A DNA stretch of 64,000 nucleotides from Corynebacterium alimapuense (lineage in GTDB: Bacteria; Actinomycetota; Actinomycetes; Mycobacteriales; Mycobacteriaceae): the NCBI RefSeq assembly GCF_003716585.1, contig NZ_PTJO01000003.1, forward strand, positions 1 to 64,000, read 5' to 3'. Made by a program: the position numbers and the translations under genes. Of this stretch, positions 19,577-28,109 are shown one piece after another; position 1 is the stretch's first letter, and each line of letters begins with the position of its first letter. The notes beneath the pieces are model-generated. The model searched no databases and was not told the origin of the DNA. It worked only from the letters and a program-made list of their open reading frames with translations.

Positions 19577-21321
19577 GTGAGCTTCGTTTCCCAGTCGCCT
19601 CCGCCAAACAAGTCCGACGTGAGGTCGGTCAGCAGATTTCTCAGGTGCCCGGCGCGCAACCGCGGTTCTGGGCCGCAATTGCGCTTCTAAGCTTGGGCGC
19701 GGGTGCGAATGTGGCGGTGCCTTTACTACTGGGCAGAATCGTCGATGGCGTGCTCGAAGGCGGAAGCCTGACTTCTACCGCGGTATTGCTCCTTGTCGCG
19801 GCACTAGCAGCGGCAGTGTTATCAGCCTTCGGGTTCTATCTGGTCTCCCGGATCAGCGAACGAGTCATCGCCAACTTGCGTGAGAATATGGTTGGTACCG
19901 CACTGGGGTTGCCTGTTCACCGAGTGGAGGAGGCTGGCACTGGAGATCTAGTCTCTCGTTCTACCGATGATGTGGCAGAGCTTTCCTCCGCGGTGACTGA
20001 AACTGTTCCGGTATTAGCTAGCTCCGTGTTTGCGATTGTCGCTACTACGCTTGCATTGACCACCTTGGACTGGTCTTTCCTGGCTATTCCGCTGGTGGTG
20101 GCCCCAATGTATATTCTGGCAGCTCGCCAGTACTTAAAGCTCGCGCCGAGTCGATATGCGCTGGAACGCGCTGCGATGGCCGAACGCGCCCGACGCGTGC
20201 TGGAAGCCATCCGCGGACGAGACACCGTCCGTGCCTATCGCATGGAACAAGATATGCATGACCGGATCTGGGAGTCTTCCCAGCAGGTGGTTGATAAGGG
20301 AGTGCGTGCTCGGACAACCATGCTGGTGCTGCAGGCCTGGATCACGGCCACCGAGTTCGTCATGCTGGCGATGGCCCTGACCTTGGGCTTTTTTCTCGTA
20401 TCTGCAGGTTCCTTGACTGTCGGCGCGGTCACCGCGTCTGCGTTGATGCTGATCCGGCTGCGTGGGCCACTAATGATGGTCATGCGAGTGCTAGACACCA
20501 TCCAATCCGGGTATGCCTCGTTGGCGCGCATTGTCGGTGTGGTGGTTGATCCGCCGCAGCCGGTTCCTGATACTGGTGCCCCCGCTAAGGCTGGCAACGT
20601 AGAAATAGACTCGGTGAGTTTTTCCTATGGCGCTAATGATTGGGCAGTGCATGATGTTTCGTTGCGGATTAGCCCCGGTCAGACAGTCGCTTTAGTCGGA
20701 GCTTCTGGCGCGGGAAAGACCACCGTTGCGGCACTCCTTGCTGGTCTTCGAGTGCCTGATCAGGGGCGGGTGAGCGTCGATGGGGTAGAGGTCTCCTCCC
20801 TTTCAGACAATGAGCGGGTCGCCCGATTAGCGATGATTTCCCAGGAAGTCCACGTATTTTCTGGCACCTTGCGCGAAGATCTCACCCTGGCCAAGCCACA
20901 GGCCAGCGACAAAGAACTTGATGACGCTCTCGCCCGTGTGCGGGCCGACTGGATAGACCTTCTAGAAGACGGTCTAGACACCGAGGTTGGTGCACGTGGC
21001 TACCAGCTCGATCCCGTGGCCGCCCAACAGCTGGCACTAGCTCGGATTCTGCTGCTTGACCCCAAAGTCGTGGTCATGGATGAGGCTACCGCTGAGGCAG
21101 GTTCTTCCGGTGCTGGCGAATTGGAAGCCGCAGCTCAGGAAGTTACTCAAGGTCGGACAGCCTTGGTCGTAGCACACCGGCTCGACCAAGCAGCCCGTGC
21201 TGACCGAGTCGTGGTCATGGATCAGGGACGCATTGTCGAGGAAGGAACTCACGAGGAACTAGTAGCTGAAGGCGGTCGCTACACCGAACTTTGGTCTGCT
21301 TGGTCAAGGGGTAGGTCATGA
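19573..21321 (+). CDS. ABC exporter half-transporter, catalytic partner
   Basis: The 582-residue protein has a six-helix exporter membrane domain and a full-length ATPase domain. Walker A is ALVGASGAGKTTVAALLAGL, the Q-loop is RLAMISQEVHVFSGTLRED, Walker B is VVVMDEATAE and the H-switch is LVVAHRL. The signature position reads QLDPVAAQQLALARI rather than LSGGQ, and the D-loop is also altered. Its ATP site would be completed by the intact signature of the partner at 18125-19576. Its stop overlaps the start of the lipoprotein esterase. Confidence 0.92.
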   Translation: MSELRFPVASAKQVRREVGQQISQVPGAQPRFWAAIALLSLGAGANVAVPLLLGRIVDGVLEGGSLTSTAVLLLVAALAAAVLSAFGFYLVSRISERVIANLRENMVGTALGLPVHRVEEAGTGDLVSRSTDDVAELSSAVTETVPVLASSVFAIVATTLALTTLDWSFLAIPLVVAPMYILAARQYLKLAPSRYALERAAMAERARRVLEAIRGRDTVRAYRMEQDMHDRIWESSQQVVDKGVRARTTMLVLQAWITATEFVMLAMALTLGFFLVSAGSLTVGAVTASALMLIRLRGPLMMVMRVLDTIQSGYASLARIVGVVVDPPQPVPDTGAPAKAGNVEIDSVSFSYGANDWAVHDVSLRISPGQTVALVGASGAGKTTVAALLAGLRVPDQGRVSVDGVEVSSLSDNERVARLAMISQEVHVFSGTLREDLTLAKPQASDKELDDALARVRADWIDLLEDGLDTEVGARGYQLDPVAAQQLALARILLLDPKVVVMDEATAEAGSSGAGELEAAAQEVTQGRTALVVAHRLDQAARADRVVVMDQGRIVEEGTHEELVAEGGRYTELWSAWSRGRS

Positions 21322-22247
21322 CTCAGAAGTTTTTGAAGGCCATGGTGGCGATGGTGCTGGGCGCAGGGATGCTTGCGGGCTGCGCGGAGGAGAGCTCCCA
21401 GGAGCCGGAAGAGCTAGCTAGTTCGGTGATCTCACCGGAGCCGGAATCAGCGCCGACATCAAGCTCCCAAGAACCGTCAAAGGTAGAACCCAGCCCGGTC
21501 TCCACTGAGGTTGCTCCAGCACAATTAGCTGAGATCACTACCTCAGTCGAAGGCAGAGAACGGACCTATCTACGGTCCACTCCGGTCGGTTTTTCCCCGG
21601 ATGAATCATGGTCGGTGATCCTGGTATTTCATGGTTGGGAGATGTCCGCAGAACAGATGCGGCAGAGTACCGAACTAGACCAATCTCGATCGATTGTGGT
21701 CTACCCGCAAGGCGTGGATAATGCGTGGGCGCCAGCTCCTTATGCCGCTACCAGCGGGGAAGAGGATTTAGCTTTCGTGAAGACCATCCTCGACGAACTT
21801 GAAGACGAATATGACGTGGACTCTTCACAGGTATTTGCCACTGGATTTTCCAACGGAGGTGGCTTTACTGCCTACCTGGGATGTCGAATGCCGGATACTT
21901 TCGCCGCGATTGCCCCGGTGGGAGCTGCCTACTATGAAACAGTGCAAGCAGATTGCGAAGATACCCCACTCGCGACCCTGGATATTCATGGCACCTATGA
22001 CCAAGTCGTTGACTACTACGGCGGAAACCGGCATGGAACCGATTATGAATCAGTCCCCGAGGTACTGGCTGAGATCGCTGAGCGAAATGACTGCCAAGGT
22101 TCATCCATCATCCGACGTAGCACCGCGGTGGTAGAACAGCGCTGGCTGGACTGCGATCAGCCCCTGGAGCACCTCCGTCTGGGAGGCGGCGAACATATCT
22201 GGCCGAGTATTGCCACTGAGGAAGTGCGCGAGTTTTTCGGTGTCTAG
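21318..22247 (+). CDS. Lipoprotein esterase, PHB-depolymerase/feruloyl-esterase (LpqC-like) family
   Basis: The 309-residue protein has a lipoprotein signal peptide (lipobox LAGC, Cys about 22) and a Ser/Glu/Pro-rich linker to about residue 70. The alpha/beta hydrolase domain contains HGW, nucleophile elbow GFSNGGGFTAYLGC, acid LDIHGTYDQVV and His in GGGEHIWPS. It should be anchored on the outer face of the membrane and act on an ester in the envelope or medium. ATG overlaps the TGA of the ABC exporter gene, so it is co-expressed with that exporter. A close relative lies 380 bp downstream. Confidence 0.88.
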   Translation: MTQKFLKAMVAMVLGAGMLAGCAEESSQEPEELASSVISPEPESAPTSSSQEPSKVEPSPVSTEVAPAQLAEITTSVEGRERTYLRSTPVGFSPDESWSVILVFHGWEMSAEQMRQSTELDQSRSIVVYPQGVDNAWAPAPYAATSGEEDLAFVKTILDELEDEYDVDSSQVFATGFSNGGGFTAYLGCRMPDTFAAIAPVGAAYYETVQADCEDTPLATLDIHGTYDQVVDYYGGNRHGTDYESVPEVLAEIAERNDCQGSSIIRRSTAVVEQRWLDCDQPLEHLRLGGGEHIWPSIATEEVREFFGV

Positions 22248-22627
22248 TCCTTGGAGAAGCTTTGGTTAGACACACCAGCCGCTCAAGGCCTGGTGTCTCA
22301 TTCAGAGCATCGCCCTAGATTTAGGCTTGCTTGGATTGGCTGAACTACTGGTGGGTGTCTTATTTTTCTTAGTCAAAGATAAAATTGCTCCGCCAATGAG
22401 TTTTCTCAGGAAAATTAGGTATTCTCAGATAGCTTGCGTAGTCGCTTCGTTGTGATGCGATCCTAGGTCTAAGGTCTTTGAACTCGATGGCCCGTGTCCG
22501 AATCTCTCATGCCGTTGGCATACATCAGGGAAACTCCGCCAAGTAAAGAAACCAATCAGCTCTAGTGGCAACAACAGTGTCACCGGAGTTGTGTCCGGTC
22601 AGACCGCTTTACCAGGAGAAAATATCA
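22248..22627. other. 380-bp spacer between the two esterase genes
   Basis: I see no gene here. An imperfect hairpin at about 22267-22298 (AGACACACCAG with CTGGTGTCT, two-base bulge) may end the upstream operon. The region is locally AT-rich around 22360-22430, where a promoter is likely, though I cannot assign -35/-10 boxes. A perfect hairpin ACCGGA-GTTGTG-TCCGGT at 22582-22599 lies just ahead of the ribosome site CAGGAGAAAA of the next gene and could affect its translation. Confidence 0.5.
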
Positions 22628-23578
22628 ATGCACAAGCTTTTGAGCGCAGCAACAGTCACGCTGCTTGGATTGGGAATATTGTCGGTCCCCGCGGAGGTTC
22701 ACGCTCTGGATCTAGACGCATCGTCTATTTCTTCGTCCTCTTTAAGCTCTGAATCTATTTCATCAGGTAGTTCGGATGTGGGCTCTTTGGATGGGCTTAG
22801 CTCTGTGCTACCCGAGCTATCTAACCTGGGTTCCTCGGTCCTGGCCTCGGCAAATCTCACGGAGACTTATACCTCAGTCAACGGACAATCTCGAAGCTAT
22901 CTATGGTCAACTCCGGCCGATTATGATCCGGAGGAGCCTGTGCCAGTGATCTTTGTCTTCCCTGGCTGGGGTAGATCTGAAGAGGAGATGGCACGGACCG
23001 CCGGACTAAATAATGCAGATGCGCTCTTGGTCTATCCCCGAGGCATAGCTCAAGCCTGGGCACCGGCTCCTTATGCCGAAACGACTGGCTCAGAGGATCT
23101 AGCTTTTATCCGGACCATCCTTGCTGAGCTTGATGATGACTTCGCCGTTGATTCCGCACAGATATTTGCCACTGGTCTTTCCAATGGCGGCGGATTCGCT
23201 GCCTACCTTGGCTGCCAGCTGCCCGGAACTTTCGCAGCGGTGGCTCCGGTGGCTGCTGCCTATTATGAGGGTGTTCAGACTGATTGCCTAGATATACCCA
23301 TTGCCACCTTGGATATTCATGGCACTGCTGATGACATCATGAGCTACAACGGCGGAGAACGAAATGATGCCACGTATGAATCTGTCCCGGGGGTGCTTGA
23401 GAAACTTGCAGTGCGAAATAACTGTTCAGATTCTTCGACTAAGACCATCAGCAGATCAGTCAAGGAGAAAACCTGGTCGGGCTGTAGTCAGAGCTTGAAA
23501 CATATTCAAATGGTTTCTGGCGGACACGAGTGGCCTAGCCTTGCTACTGAGGAGATTTTAGAGTTCTTCGGAGTGTAA
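22628..23578 (+). CDS. Secreted esterase, paralogue of the upstream lipoprotein esterase
   Basis: The 316-residue protein has a Sec signal peptide ending about residue 27 (VPAEVHA) without a lipobox, so it should be released or wall-associated. A Ser-rich linker of about 50 residues follows. The hydrolase domain parallels the upstream gene over its whole length, including PYAxTxGxEDLAF, nucleophile GLSNGGGFAAYLGC, LDIHGTADDIM, SGGHEWPS and the identical ending EFFGV. I chose the ATG at 22628, preceded by CAGGAGAAAA; the open frame begins earlier, but the extension does not look like protein. It probably arose by duplication. Confidence 0.88.
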   Translation: MHKLLSAATVTLLGLGILSVPAEVHALDLDASSISSSSLSSESISSGSSDVGSLDGLSSVLPELSNLGSSVLASANLTETYTSVNGQSRSYLWSTPADYDPEEPVPVIFVFPGWGRSEEEMARTAGLNNADALLVYPRGIAQAWAPAPYAETTGSEDLAFIRTILAELDDDFAVDSAQIFATGLSNGGGFAAYLGCQLPGTFAAVAPVAAAYYEGVQTDCLDIPIATLDIHGTADDIMSYNGGERNDATYESVPGVLEKLAVRNNCSDSSTKTISRSVKEKTWSGCSQSLKHIQMVSGGHEWPSLATEEILEFFGV

Positions 23579-23588
23579 TCTTCATCCT

Positions 23589-24662
23589 ATGACCTCCACC
23601 ACGCCCCCTCGCGCGGCCATTGTCTTTAATCCGGTGAAGATCAATCGATCAAGACTTGAAAGAGCCGTCGATGCGGCTGCGCGAAGGCACGGCTGGGGAG
23701 AATCTTCCTGGATTGAGACCACAAAGGAAGACCCCGGGATGGGGCAGGCGCAGCAAGCAGTAGCTGAAGGCGTGGATATGGTCATCGCTTGTGGCGGTGA
23801 CGGTACCGTCCGTGCGGTAGCTACCGGCCTGCGGGGAACGGAGACCGCTCTAGCTATTGTCCCACGCGGAACTGGCAACCTTCTGGCTAGGAACCTCTCG
23901 CTTCCATTGGATATCGCCAATGCTGTTGATGCTGCCTTTGGCGGTTGCAACACTCATATTGACGTCTGTACCGCGGAGCTGACCCGTCCAGATGGCACCC
24001 AGGAGAGCCTAGATTTCGTCGTCATGGCTGGGGTGGGTTTGGACGCGCAGATGATTGTCAATACCGATGACAATCTGAAAAAGCAGATTGGCTTTTTGGC
24101 CTATGGGTTCGCTATTGCTAAATCTCTCACCGGCGGAAACCACATTAAGCTTGACTATCAGATCAATGATGGCGAGCAGCGACATGTCCGTGCTCATTCG
24201 GTAATCATTGGAAACTGTGGAGATTTAGTCGGCAATCTTCCTTTGTTGCCTGATGCTCGAGCAGATGATGGCATCTTTGACGTGGTTTTACTGCGTCCAG
24301 GGGGAGTGTTCGGGTGGGCACAGATTTTAGCTAAGCTGCTCCACCAGATGTGGGTGAGATTTAGCCACCGGATTCTCAAAAGGAACAACCGGGTCACAGG
24401 TGAAGATAACGAGATTCACTCGCTGCGCTATGCCACAGCCACCACCTTGAACGTGACTCTTCGACACCCCGAGATTTTTGAGGTCGATGGCGATGAAGCC
24501 GGTGAAGTGACAGGCTTTAATATTGCCATCGACCCAGGATCTTTAGTAGTGCGCGCTCCTAGTTCGGAAGATCGTCACCAGTGGAAAAGCCTCCAACGCC
24601 GGGCGCGTCGATTTAACCCTTCAACGACGTTGGTGAAGAAAGATCCTGCTTCTTCGGAATGA
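23589..24662 (+). CDS. Diacylglycerol kinase-family lipid kinase
   Basis: The 357-residue protein has the DAGK catalytic motifs ACGGDGTVRAVATGL near residue 75 and IVPRGTGNLLARNLSLP near residue 95. The C-terminal beta-sandwich includes FEVDGDEAGE. Enzymes of this family phosphorylate diacylglycerol or a related lipid such as sphingosine analogues. It starts 11 bp after the secreted esterase and may be read from the same transcript. Ends 100 bp before the ABC importer. Confidence 0.9.
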   Translation: MTSTTPPRAAIVFNPVKINRSRLERAVDAAARRHGWGESSWIETTKEDPGMGQAQQAVAEGVDMVIACGGDGTVRAVATGLRGTETALAIVPRGTGNLLARNLSLPLDIANAVDAAFGGCNTHIDVCTAELTRPDGTQESLDFVVMAGVGLDAQMIVNTDDNLKKQIGFLAYGFAIAKSLTGGNHIKLDYQINDGEQRHVRAHSVIIGNCGDLVGNLPLLPDARADDGIFDVVLLRPGGVFGWAQILAKLLHQMWVRFSHRILKRNNRVTGEDNEIHSLRYATATTLNVTLRHPEIFEVDGDEAGEVTGFNIAIDPGSLVVRAPSSEDRHQWKSLQRRARRFNPSTTLVKKDPASSE

Positions 24663-24693
24663 TTTGGGTAGGGGAGAACACAACCGGAACATT

Positions 24694-24750
24694 TCACAAG
24701 TGATGTTGTGACACAGTAAGTTCAAATACGTATCAAATCACATACTGTGA
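24694..24750. promoter_or_regulatory. Operator-like inverted repeats upstream of the ABC importer
   Basis: TCACAA at 24694-24699 is mirrored by TTGTGA at 24706-24711. A second palindrome TCACA-TAC-TGTGA spans 24738-24750, 13 bp before the start codon. The two share the half-site TCACA/TGTGA, which suggests a regulator binding twice across the promoter. The half-sites face the opposite way from a Crp/GlxR site. Confidence 0.5.
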
Positions 24751-24762
24751 AGGGCTGACCTT

Positions 24763-25743
24763 ATGTTCTCCTCTCGTACCAAGGTGCTGGCCGGCTTAGC
24801 CGCTGTCACCGCACTGACTCTGTCCGCATGCACCAGTGAGTCCGATGACGCTGACTCGGCTTCCGAGGATGCCTACGCCATCGGCATCAACCAGCTGGTA
24901 CAGCACCCAGCACTGGACGCTGCTACCGCTGGTTTCAAGGAGGCATTCGATGACGCTGGCGTCGAGGTTGAATTCGATGAGCAAAATGCCAACGGTGAGC
25001 AGGCCACTGCGCTGACGATCTCCCAGCAGTTCGCCAGCGATGATCTAGATATGGTCTTGGCAGTTGCTACCCCGGCCGCACAGGCTACTGCTCAGAACAT
25101 CACGGATCTCCCGGTTTTGTTCACCGCCGTCACTGACGCGGTCTCTGCAGAGCTGGTTGCCTCAAATGAAGCCCCCGGCGGCAATGTCACAGGCACCTCG
25201 GATGTTGCTCCAATTGAAGAGCAGCTTGATCTGCTTGAGCTGCTGGTTCCCGGTGCAGAGTCGATCGGTATTGTCTATGCTTCCGGCGAGGTTAACTCCC
25301 AGGTGCAGGTTGACGCAGTAGAAGAAGCCGCCAGCCCGCGTGGACTGGAAATTAAGACCCAGACTGTGACCACCGCTAATGACATCCAGCAGGCTGTTGA
25401 GGCGCTCGGTGACGTTGACGCTATCTACGTCCCCACCGACAACTTGGTTGTCTCCGGTATCGCTTCTTTGGTTCAGGTCGCTGAGCAGAAGCAGATCCCG
25501 GTCATTGCTGCTGAATCCGGCACCGTCGAAGGTGGTGCTGTTGCTACCTTAGGTATCGACTACACCGAGCTGGGACGCCAGACCGGTGAAATGGCATTGC
25601 GCATCCTGGAAGAGGGCGAAGACCCCGCCACCATGCCTGTTGAGACTGCTACCGAGTTCACCTACGTCATCAATGAAGAGGCTGCGCAGCGCCAGGGTGT
25701 CACCATTCCGGAGGAGATCCTCTCCGAGGCCGAATCCGTATGA
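24763..25743 (+). CDS. ABC transporter substrate-binding lipoprotein, TrpX/DUF534-like
   Basis: The 326-residue protein has a lipoprotein signal (LTLSACTSE, lipid-anchored Cys about 23). Its body matches the ABC_sub_bind family used in putative tryptophan/tyrosine importers: IGINQLVQHPALDAATAGF, NGEQATALTISQQF, DLPVLFTAVTDAVSAELV and a C-terminal GIDYTELGRQTGEMALRIL. It should capture a small amphipathic solute, probably an aromatic amino acid, outside the membrane. It overlaps the permease gene by 4 bases. An AAGGG ribosome site precedes the ATG. Confidence 0.9.
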   Translation: MFSSRTKVLAGLAAVTALTLSACTSESDDADSASEDAYAIGINQLVQHPALDAATAGFKEAFDDAGVEVEFDEQNANGEQATALTISQQFASDDLDMVLAVATPAAQATAQNITDLPVLFTAVTDAVSAELVASNEAPGGNVTGTSDVAPIEEQLDLLELLVPGAESIGIVYASGEVNSQVQVDAVEEAASPRGLEIKTQTVTTANDIQQAVEALGDVDAIYVPTDNLVVSGIASLVQVAEQKQIPVIAAESGTVEGGAVATLGIDYTELGRQTGEMALRILEEGEDPATMPVETATEFTYVINEEAAQRQGVTIPEEILSEAESV

Positions 25744-26654
25744 TCGGCGCGGTTGAGGTTGGCCTGATCTATGGAGTTATGGCGCTGGGTGTCTTTTTGA
25801 CGTTCCGAGTGCTCAATTTCCCGGATCTTACTGTCGACGGCTCCTTTACCACCGGTGCCGCTACCGCTGCCGTGGGCATCGTCAACGGCTGGAACCCAGT
25901 GTTGGCCACCCTCGCCGGTTTCGTCACTGGTGCGATCGCCGGTGGTATCACTGGTTTGTTGCACACCAAAGGAAAGATCGACGGTCTGCTAGCCGGAATT
26001 CTCACCATGATCGGCTTGTGGTCGATCAACCTACGAATCATGGATGGGGCGAACATTCCCTTGCTTCGGCAAGACACACTGTTTACCCCGCTCCGTGACT
26101 CCGGCATCCTCGGAACTTGGCTGGGCGTCGGCATCATCGCTCTAGCTGTGGCCGGTCTGGGTTTGATCGTGGTGTGGTTGTTGACCACCGATTTGGGTCT
26201 GGCATTGCGTGCTACTGGTGATAATGGCCAGATGATTACCTCCTTTGGAGTTTCTACCGATTACACCAAGACACTCACCTTGGCACTGTCTAACGGCTTT
26301 GTCGGAATGTGTGGAGCGCTCATCGCCCAGTACCAGGGCTTTGCAGATATCTCCATGGGCATTGGCCTGATTCTGGTTGGTCTGGCATCGGTGATCATGG
26401 GCCAGGCAATCCTGGGCCAGCGTCGCTTGTGGATCGCCGTGGCTGCAGTGATCGTGGGCGCGGTAATCTACCGGGTCATCATTTTCTCCGCGCTTCAGGT
26501 CGGCTTGGATCCCAACGATATGAAGTTGATTACTGCACTGCTGGTGATCATCGCTTTGGTGTTGCCTCGGTTCAAAAGCGCCAAAAGCAGGGTATTTAAG
26601 AGCACTAAATCTACTCCGGCACCGACGCTCGAACCAGCTATGAAGGAGGCTTAG
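25740..26654 (+). CDS. ABC transporter permease (BPD_transp_2 type)
   Basis: The 304-residue integral membrane protein has about eight hydrophobic segments and the family opening LIYGVMALGVFLTFRVLNFPDLTVDGSFTTGAA, split here only by residues typical of the TrpY-like permeases. The conserved cytoplasmic loop LRATGDNGQMITSFGVSTDYTK contacts the ATPase. It forms the channel of the importer with the neighbouring genes. Charged tail at the C-terminus. Confidence 0.92.
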   Translation: MIGAVEVGLIYGVMALGVFLTFRVLNFPDLTVDGSFTTGAATAAVGIVNGWNPVLATLAGFVTGAIAGGITGLLHTKGKIDGLLAGILTMIGLWSINLRIMDGANIPLLRQDTLFTPLRDSGILGTWLGVGIIALAVAGLGLIVVWLLTTDLGLALRATGDNGQMITSFGVSTDYTKTLTLALSNGFVGMCGALIAQYQGFADISMGIGLILVGLASVIMGQAILGQRRLWIAVAAVIVGAVIYRVIIFSALQVGLDPNDMKLITALLVIIALVLPRFKSAKSRVFKSTKSTPAPTLEPAMKEA

Positions 26655-26659
26655 AAACA

Positions 26660-27451
26660 GTGTTAACTGTTAACTCCATTACCAAGACCTTCTTTCCTGG
26701 AACTGTCAATGAGCGCGTTGCGCTCAACGACTTGTCCTTGGATTTGGCCGAGGGCGACTTTGTCACCGTCATCGGTTCCAACGGCGCCGGAAAGTCGACC
26801 TTACTCAACGCAGTGTCCGGTCGGATGTTCGTCGACAGCGGCACCGTGGAGATCGATGGCAAAAATGTCAATCGGTTCCCTGAATACAAGCGCGCTCGCT
26901 ATATTGGCCGCGTATTTCAGGACCCGTTGGCAGGTACTGCTCCTACCTTGACCATTGAGGAAAACCTCTCGCTTGCGCTTTTGCGCGGTCAGCGAAGAGG
27001 CTTGGGTAGGGGATTGAGCAAGAAGCGCCGCGATACTTTTGTGGAGAGTCTCAAGAGCCTGGAATTGGGCTTGGAGGACCGACTAACAGCTAAGGTTGGT
27101 CTGCTCTCTGGTGGTCAGCGACAGGCGCTCTCGCTGTTGATGGCTGGTTTTACCAACCCAAAGATCATGTTGCTTGATGAGCACACCGCAGCACTCGATC
27201 CGCAGCGAGCCGAATTGGTTACCGGTCTAACTGAGCGCATCGTGGGCCAAGGAAACCTGACCACGGTTATGGTTACCCACAACATGGAACAGGCTATCCG
27301 CTTAGGAAACCGCCTGATCATGATGCATGAAGGCCGGATCGTCTACGAAGCAGATGAGGCTATCAAGTCCAAGCTGACCGTCCGTGATTTGCTGGCGGAG
27401 TTCGCAACCATCAAGGGTGCGACTCTCTCAGATAAGGCGATGCTGGGCTAG
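26660..27451 (+). CDS. ABC transporter ATP-binding protein
   Basis: The 263-residue ATPase has Walker A VIGSNGAGKSTLLNAVSG, the Q-loop in IGRVFQDPLAG, signature LLSGGQRQALSLLMA, Walker B IMLLDEHTAALDP (His replaces Pro after the catalytic Glu, as is common in this subfamily) and H-switch VTHNMEQA. GTG start with AAGGAGG upstream. It energises the importer; a terminator follows 25 bp after the stop. Confidence 0.93.
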   Translation: MLTVNSITKTFFPGTVNERVALNDLSLDLAEGDFVTVIGSNGAGKSTLLNAVSGRMFVDSGTVEIDGKNVNRFPEYKRARYIGRVFQDPLAGTAPTLTIEENLSLALLRGQRRGLGRGLSKKRRDTFVESLKSLELGLEDRLTAKVGLLSGGQRQALSLLMAGFTNPKIMLLDEHTAALDPQRAELVTGLTERIVGQGNLTTVMVTHNMEQAIRLGNRLIMMHEGRIVYEADEAIKSKLTVRDLLAEFATIKGATLSDKAMLG

Positions 27452-27476
27452 TTTTCCGTCTTATTCCGCCAGAGAG

Positions 27477-27510
27477 AAATCCCGTCACCAGAAACGTGGT
27501 GACGGGATTT
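27477..27510. terminator. Bidirectional terminator
   Basis: A 14-bp perfect stem AAATCCCGTCACCA (27477-27490) pairs with 27497-27510 around GAAACG and is followed by TTC. It separates the ABC importer from the convergent thioredoxin-like gene. Confidence 0.92.
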
Positions 27511-27512
27511 TC

Positions 27513-27890
27513 TCATTGGGCCAACAGCTTCTCTGCGAACGCTTGGAAGTCCTTTTCCCGATACATGATGTCTAGGAAGCGTGGAGCCCCCTCAAACGTG
27601 CTGAAGGTTGAGGATGCCGTATCTGGACTAGGATCTCGGTAAATCAGTTCTCCATCTCGGTAGACTAATAACACCGGGATGGTGGAGATCTGGAGCTCTT
27701 TGACTAAGCGCTGTTGAATCTCTATCTCCGCGTCGCCGAATACTGCGGAGGTGATCTTTTCAGCAGCTGCGGCGTAGATGCGGTGGAACCGCAGACATGG
27801 CCCGCAAGAGGTGGACCAGAAATTGACAAATACCAGACCCTCCTGGGAGGTGTACTCCTCGAAGGTGTCATAGGTCAGGTGGGTGATCAT
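27513..27890 (-). CDS. Thioredoxin-family protein
   Basis: The 125-residue protein has the redox motif in FVNFWSTSCGPCLRFHRIY (CGPC, about residues 29-32) and the cis-Pro region ISTIPVLLVYRDGE. No signal peptide, so it is cytoplasmic. It probably reduces protein disulfides, but an extra C-terminal segment of about 30 residues (GAPRFLDIMYREKDF) is unlike standard TrxA. A tRNA gene lies upstream on the same strand, ended by its own terminator. Confidence 0.88.
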   Translation of the reverse strand: MITHLTYDTFEEYTSQEGLVFVNFWSTSCGPCLRFHRIYAAAAEKITSAVFGDAEIEIQQRLVKELQISTIPVLLVYRDGELIYRDPSPDTASSTFSTFEGAPRFLDIMYREKDFQAFAEKLLAQ

Positions 27891-27914
27891 AGCGATCCCA
27901 GCTTCCAGATATCC

Positions 27915-27961
27915 AAAAAACAGGTCAGGTTAGACCTTAAGTATAAGCCTAACCTGACCTG
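27915..27961 (-). terminator. Terminator of tRNA-Pro
   Basis: Reading the minus strand, a 13-bp perfect stem (27949-27961 with 27921-27933) is followed by six T residues (27920-27915). It lies 8 bp after the tRNA. Confidence 0.9.
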
Positions 27962-27968
27962 CTATTTG

Positions 27969-28042
27969 TCGGACTGACAGGATTTGAACCTGCGACCCCT
28001 ACACCCCCAGTGTAGTGCGCTACCAAGCTGCGCCACAGTCCG
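27969..28042 (-). tRNA. tRNA-Pro (anticodon GGG)
   Basis: The minus strand folds as a complete 74-nt cloverleaf: acceptor CGGACTG/CAGTCCG, D-arm GCGC/GCGC, anticodon stem CTACA/TGTAG with loop CTGGGGG (anticodon GGG), variable GGGTC, T-arm GCAGG-TTCAAAT-CCTGT, discriminator A. The 3' CCA is not encoded. Confidence 0.97.
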
Positions 28043-28109
28043 TTCATCGCACTCAACATGCAACTGCTATAGGTTACAACAGTGTCATATTGAATTGCGA
28101 ATCGCCAGG

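Noticed and set aside
24694..24711. GlxR/Crp site upstream of the ABC importer
   Set aside because: The half-sites are TCACA...TGTGA, the reverse of the TGTGA...TCACA arrangement needed.
27922..27961. Possible DtxR box (TCAGGTTAGGCT stretch) upstream of the thioredoxin-like gene
   Set aside because: Only one half matches the consensus, and the sequence is fully explained as the stem of the tRNA-Pro terminator.
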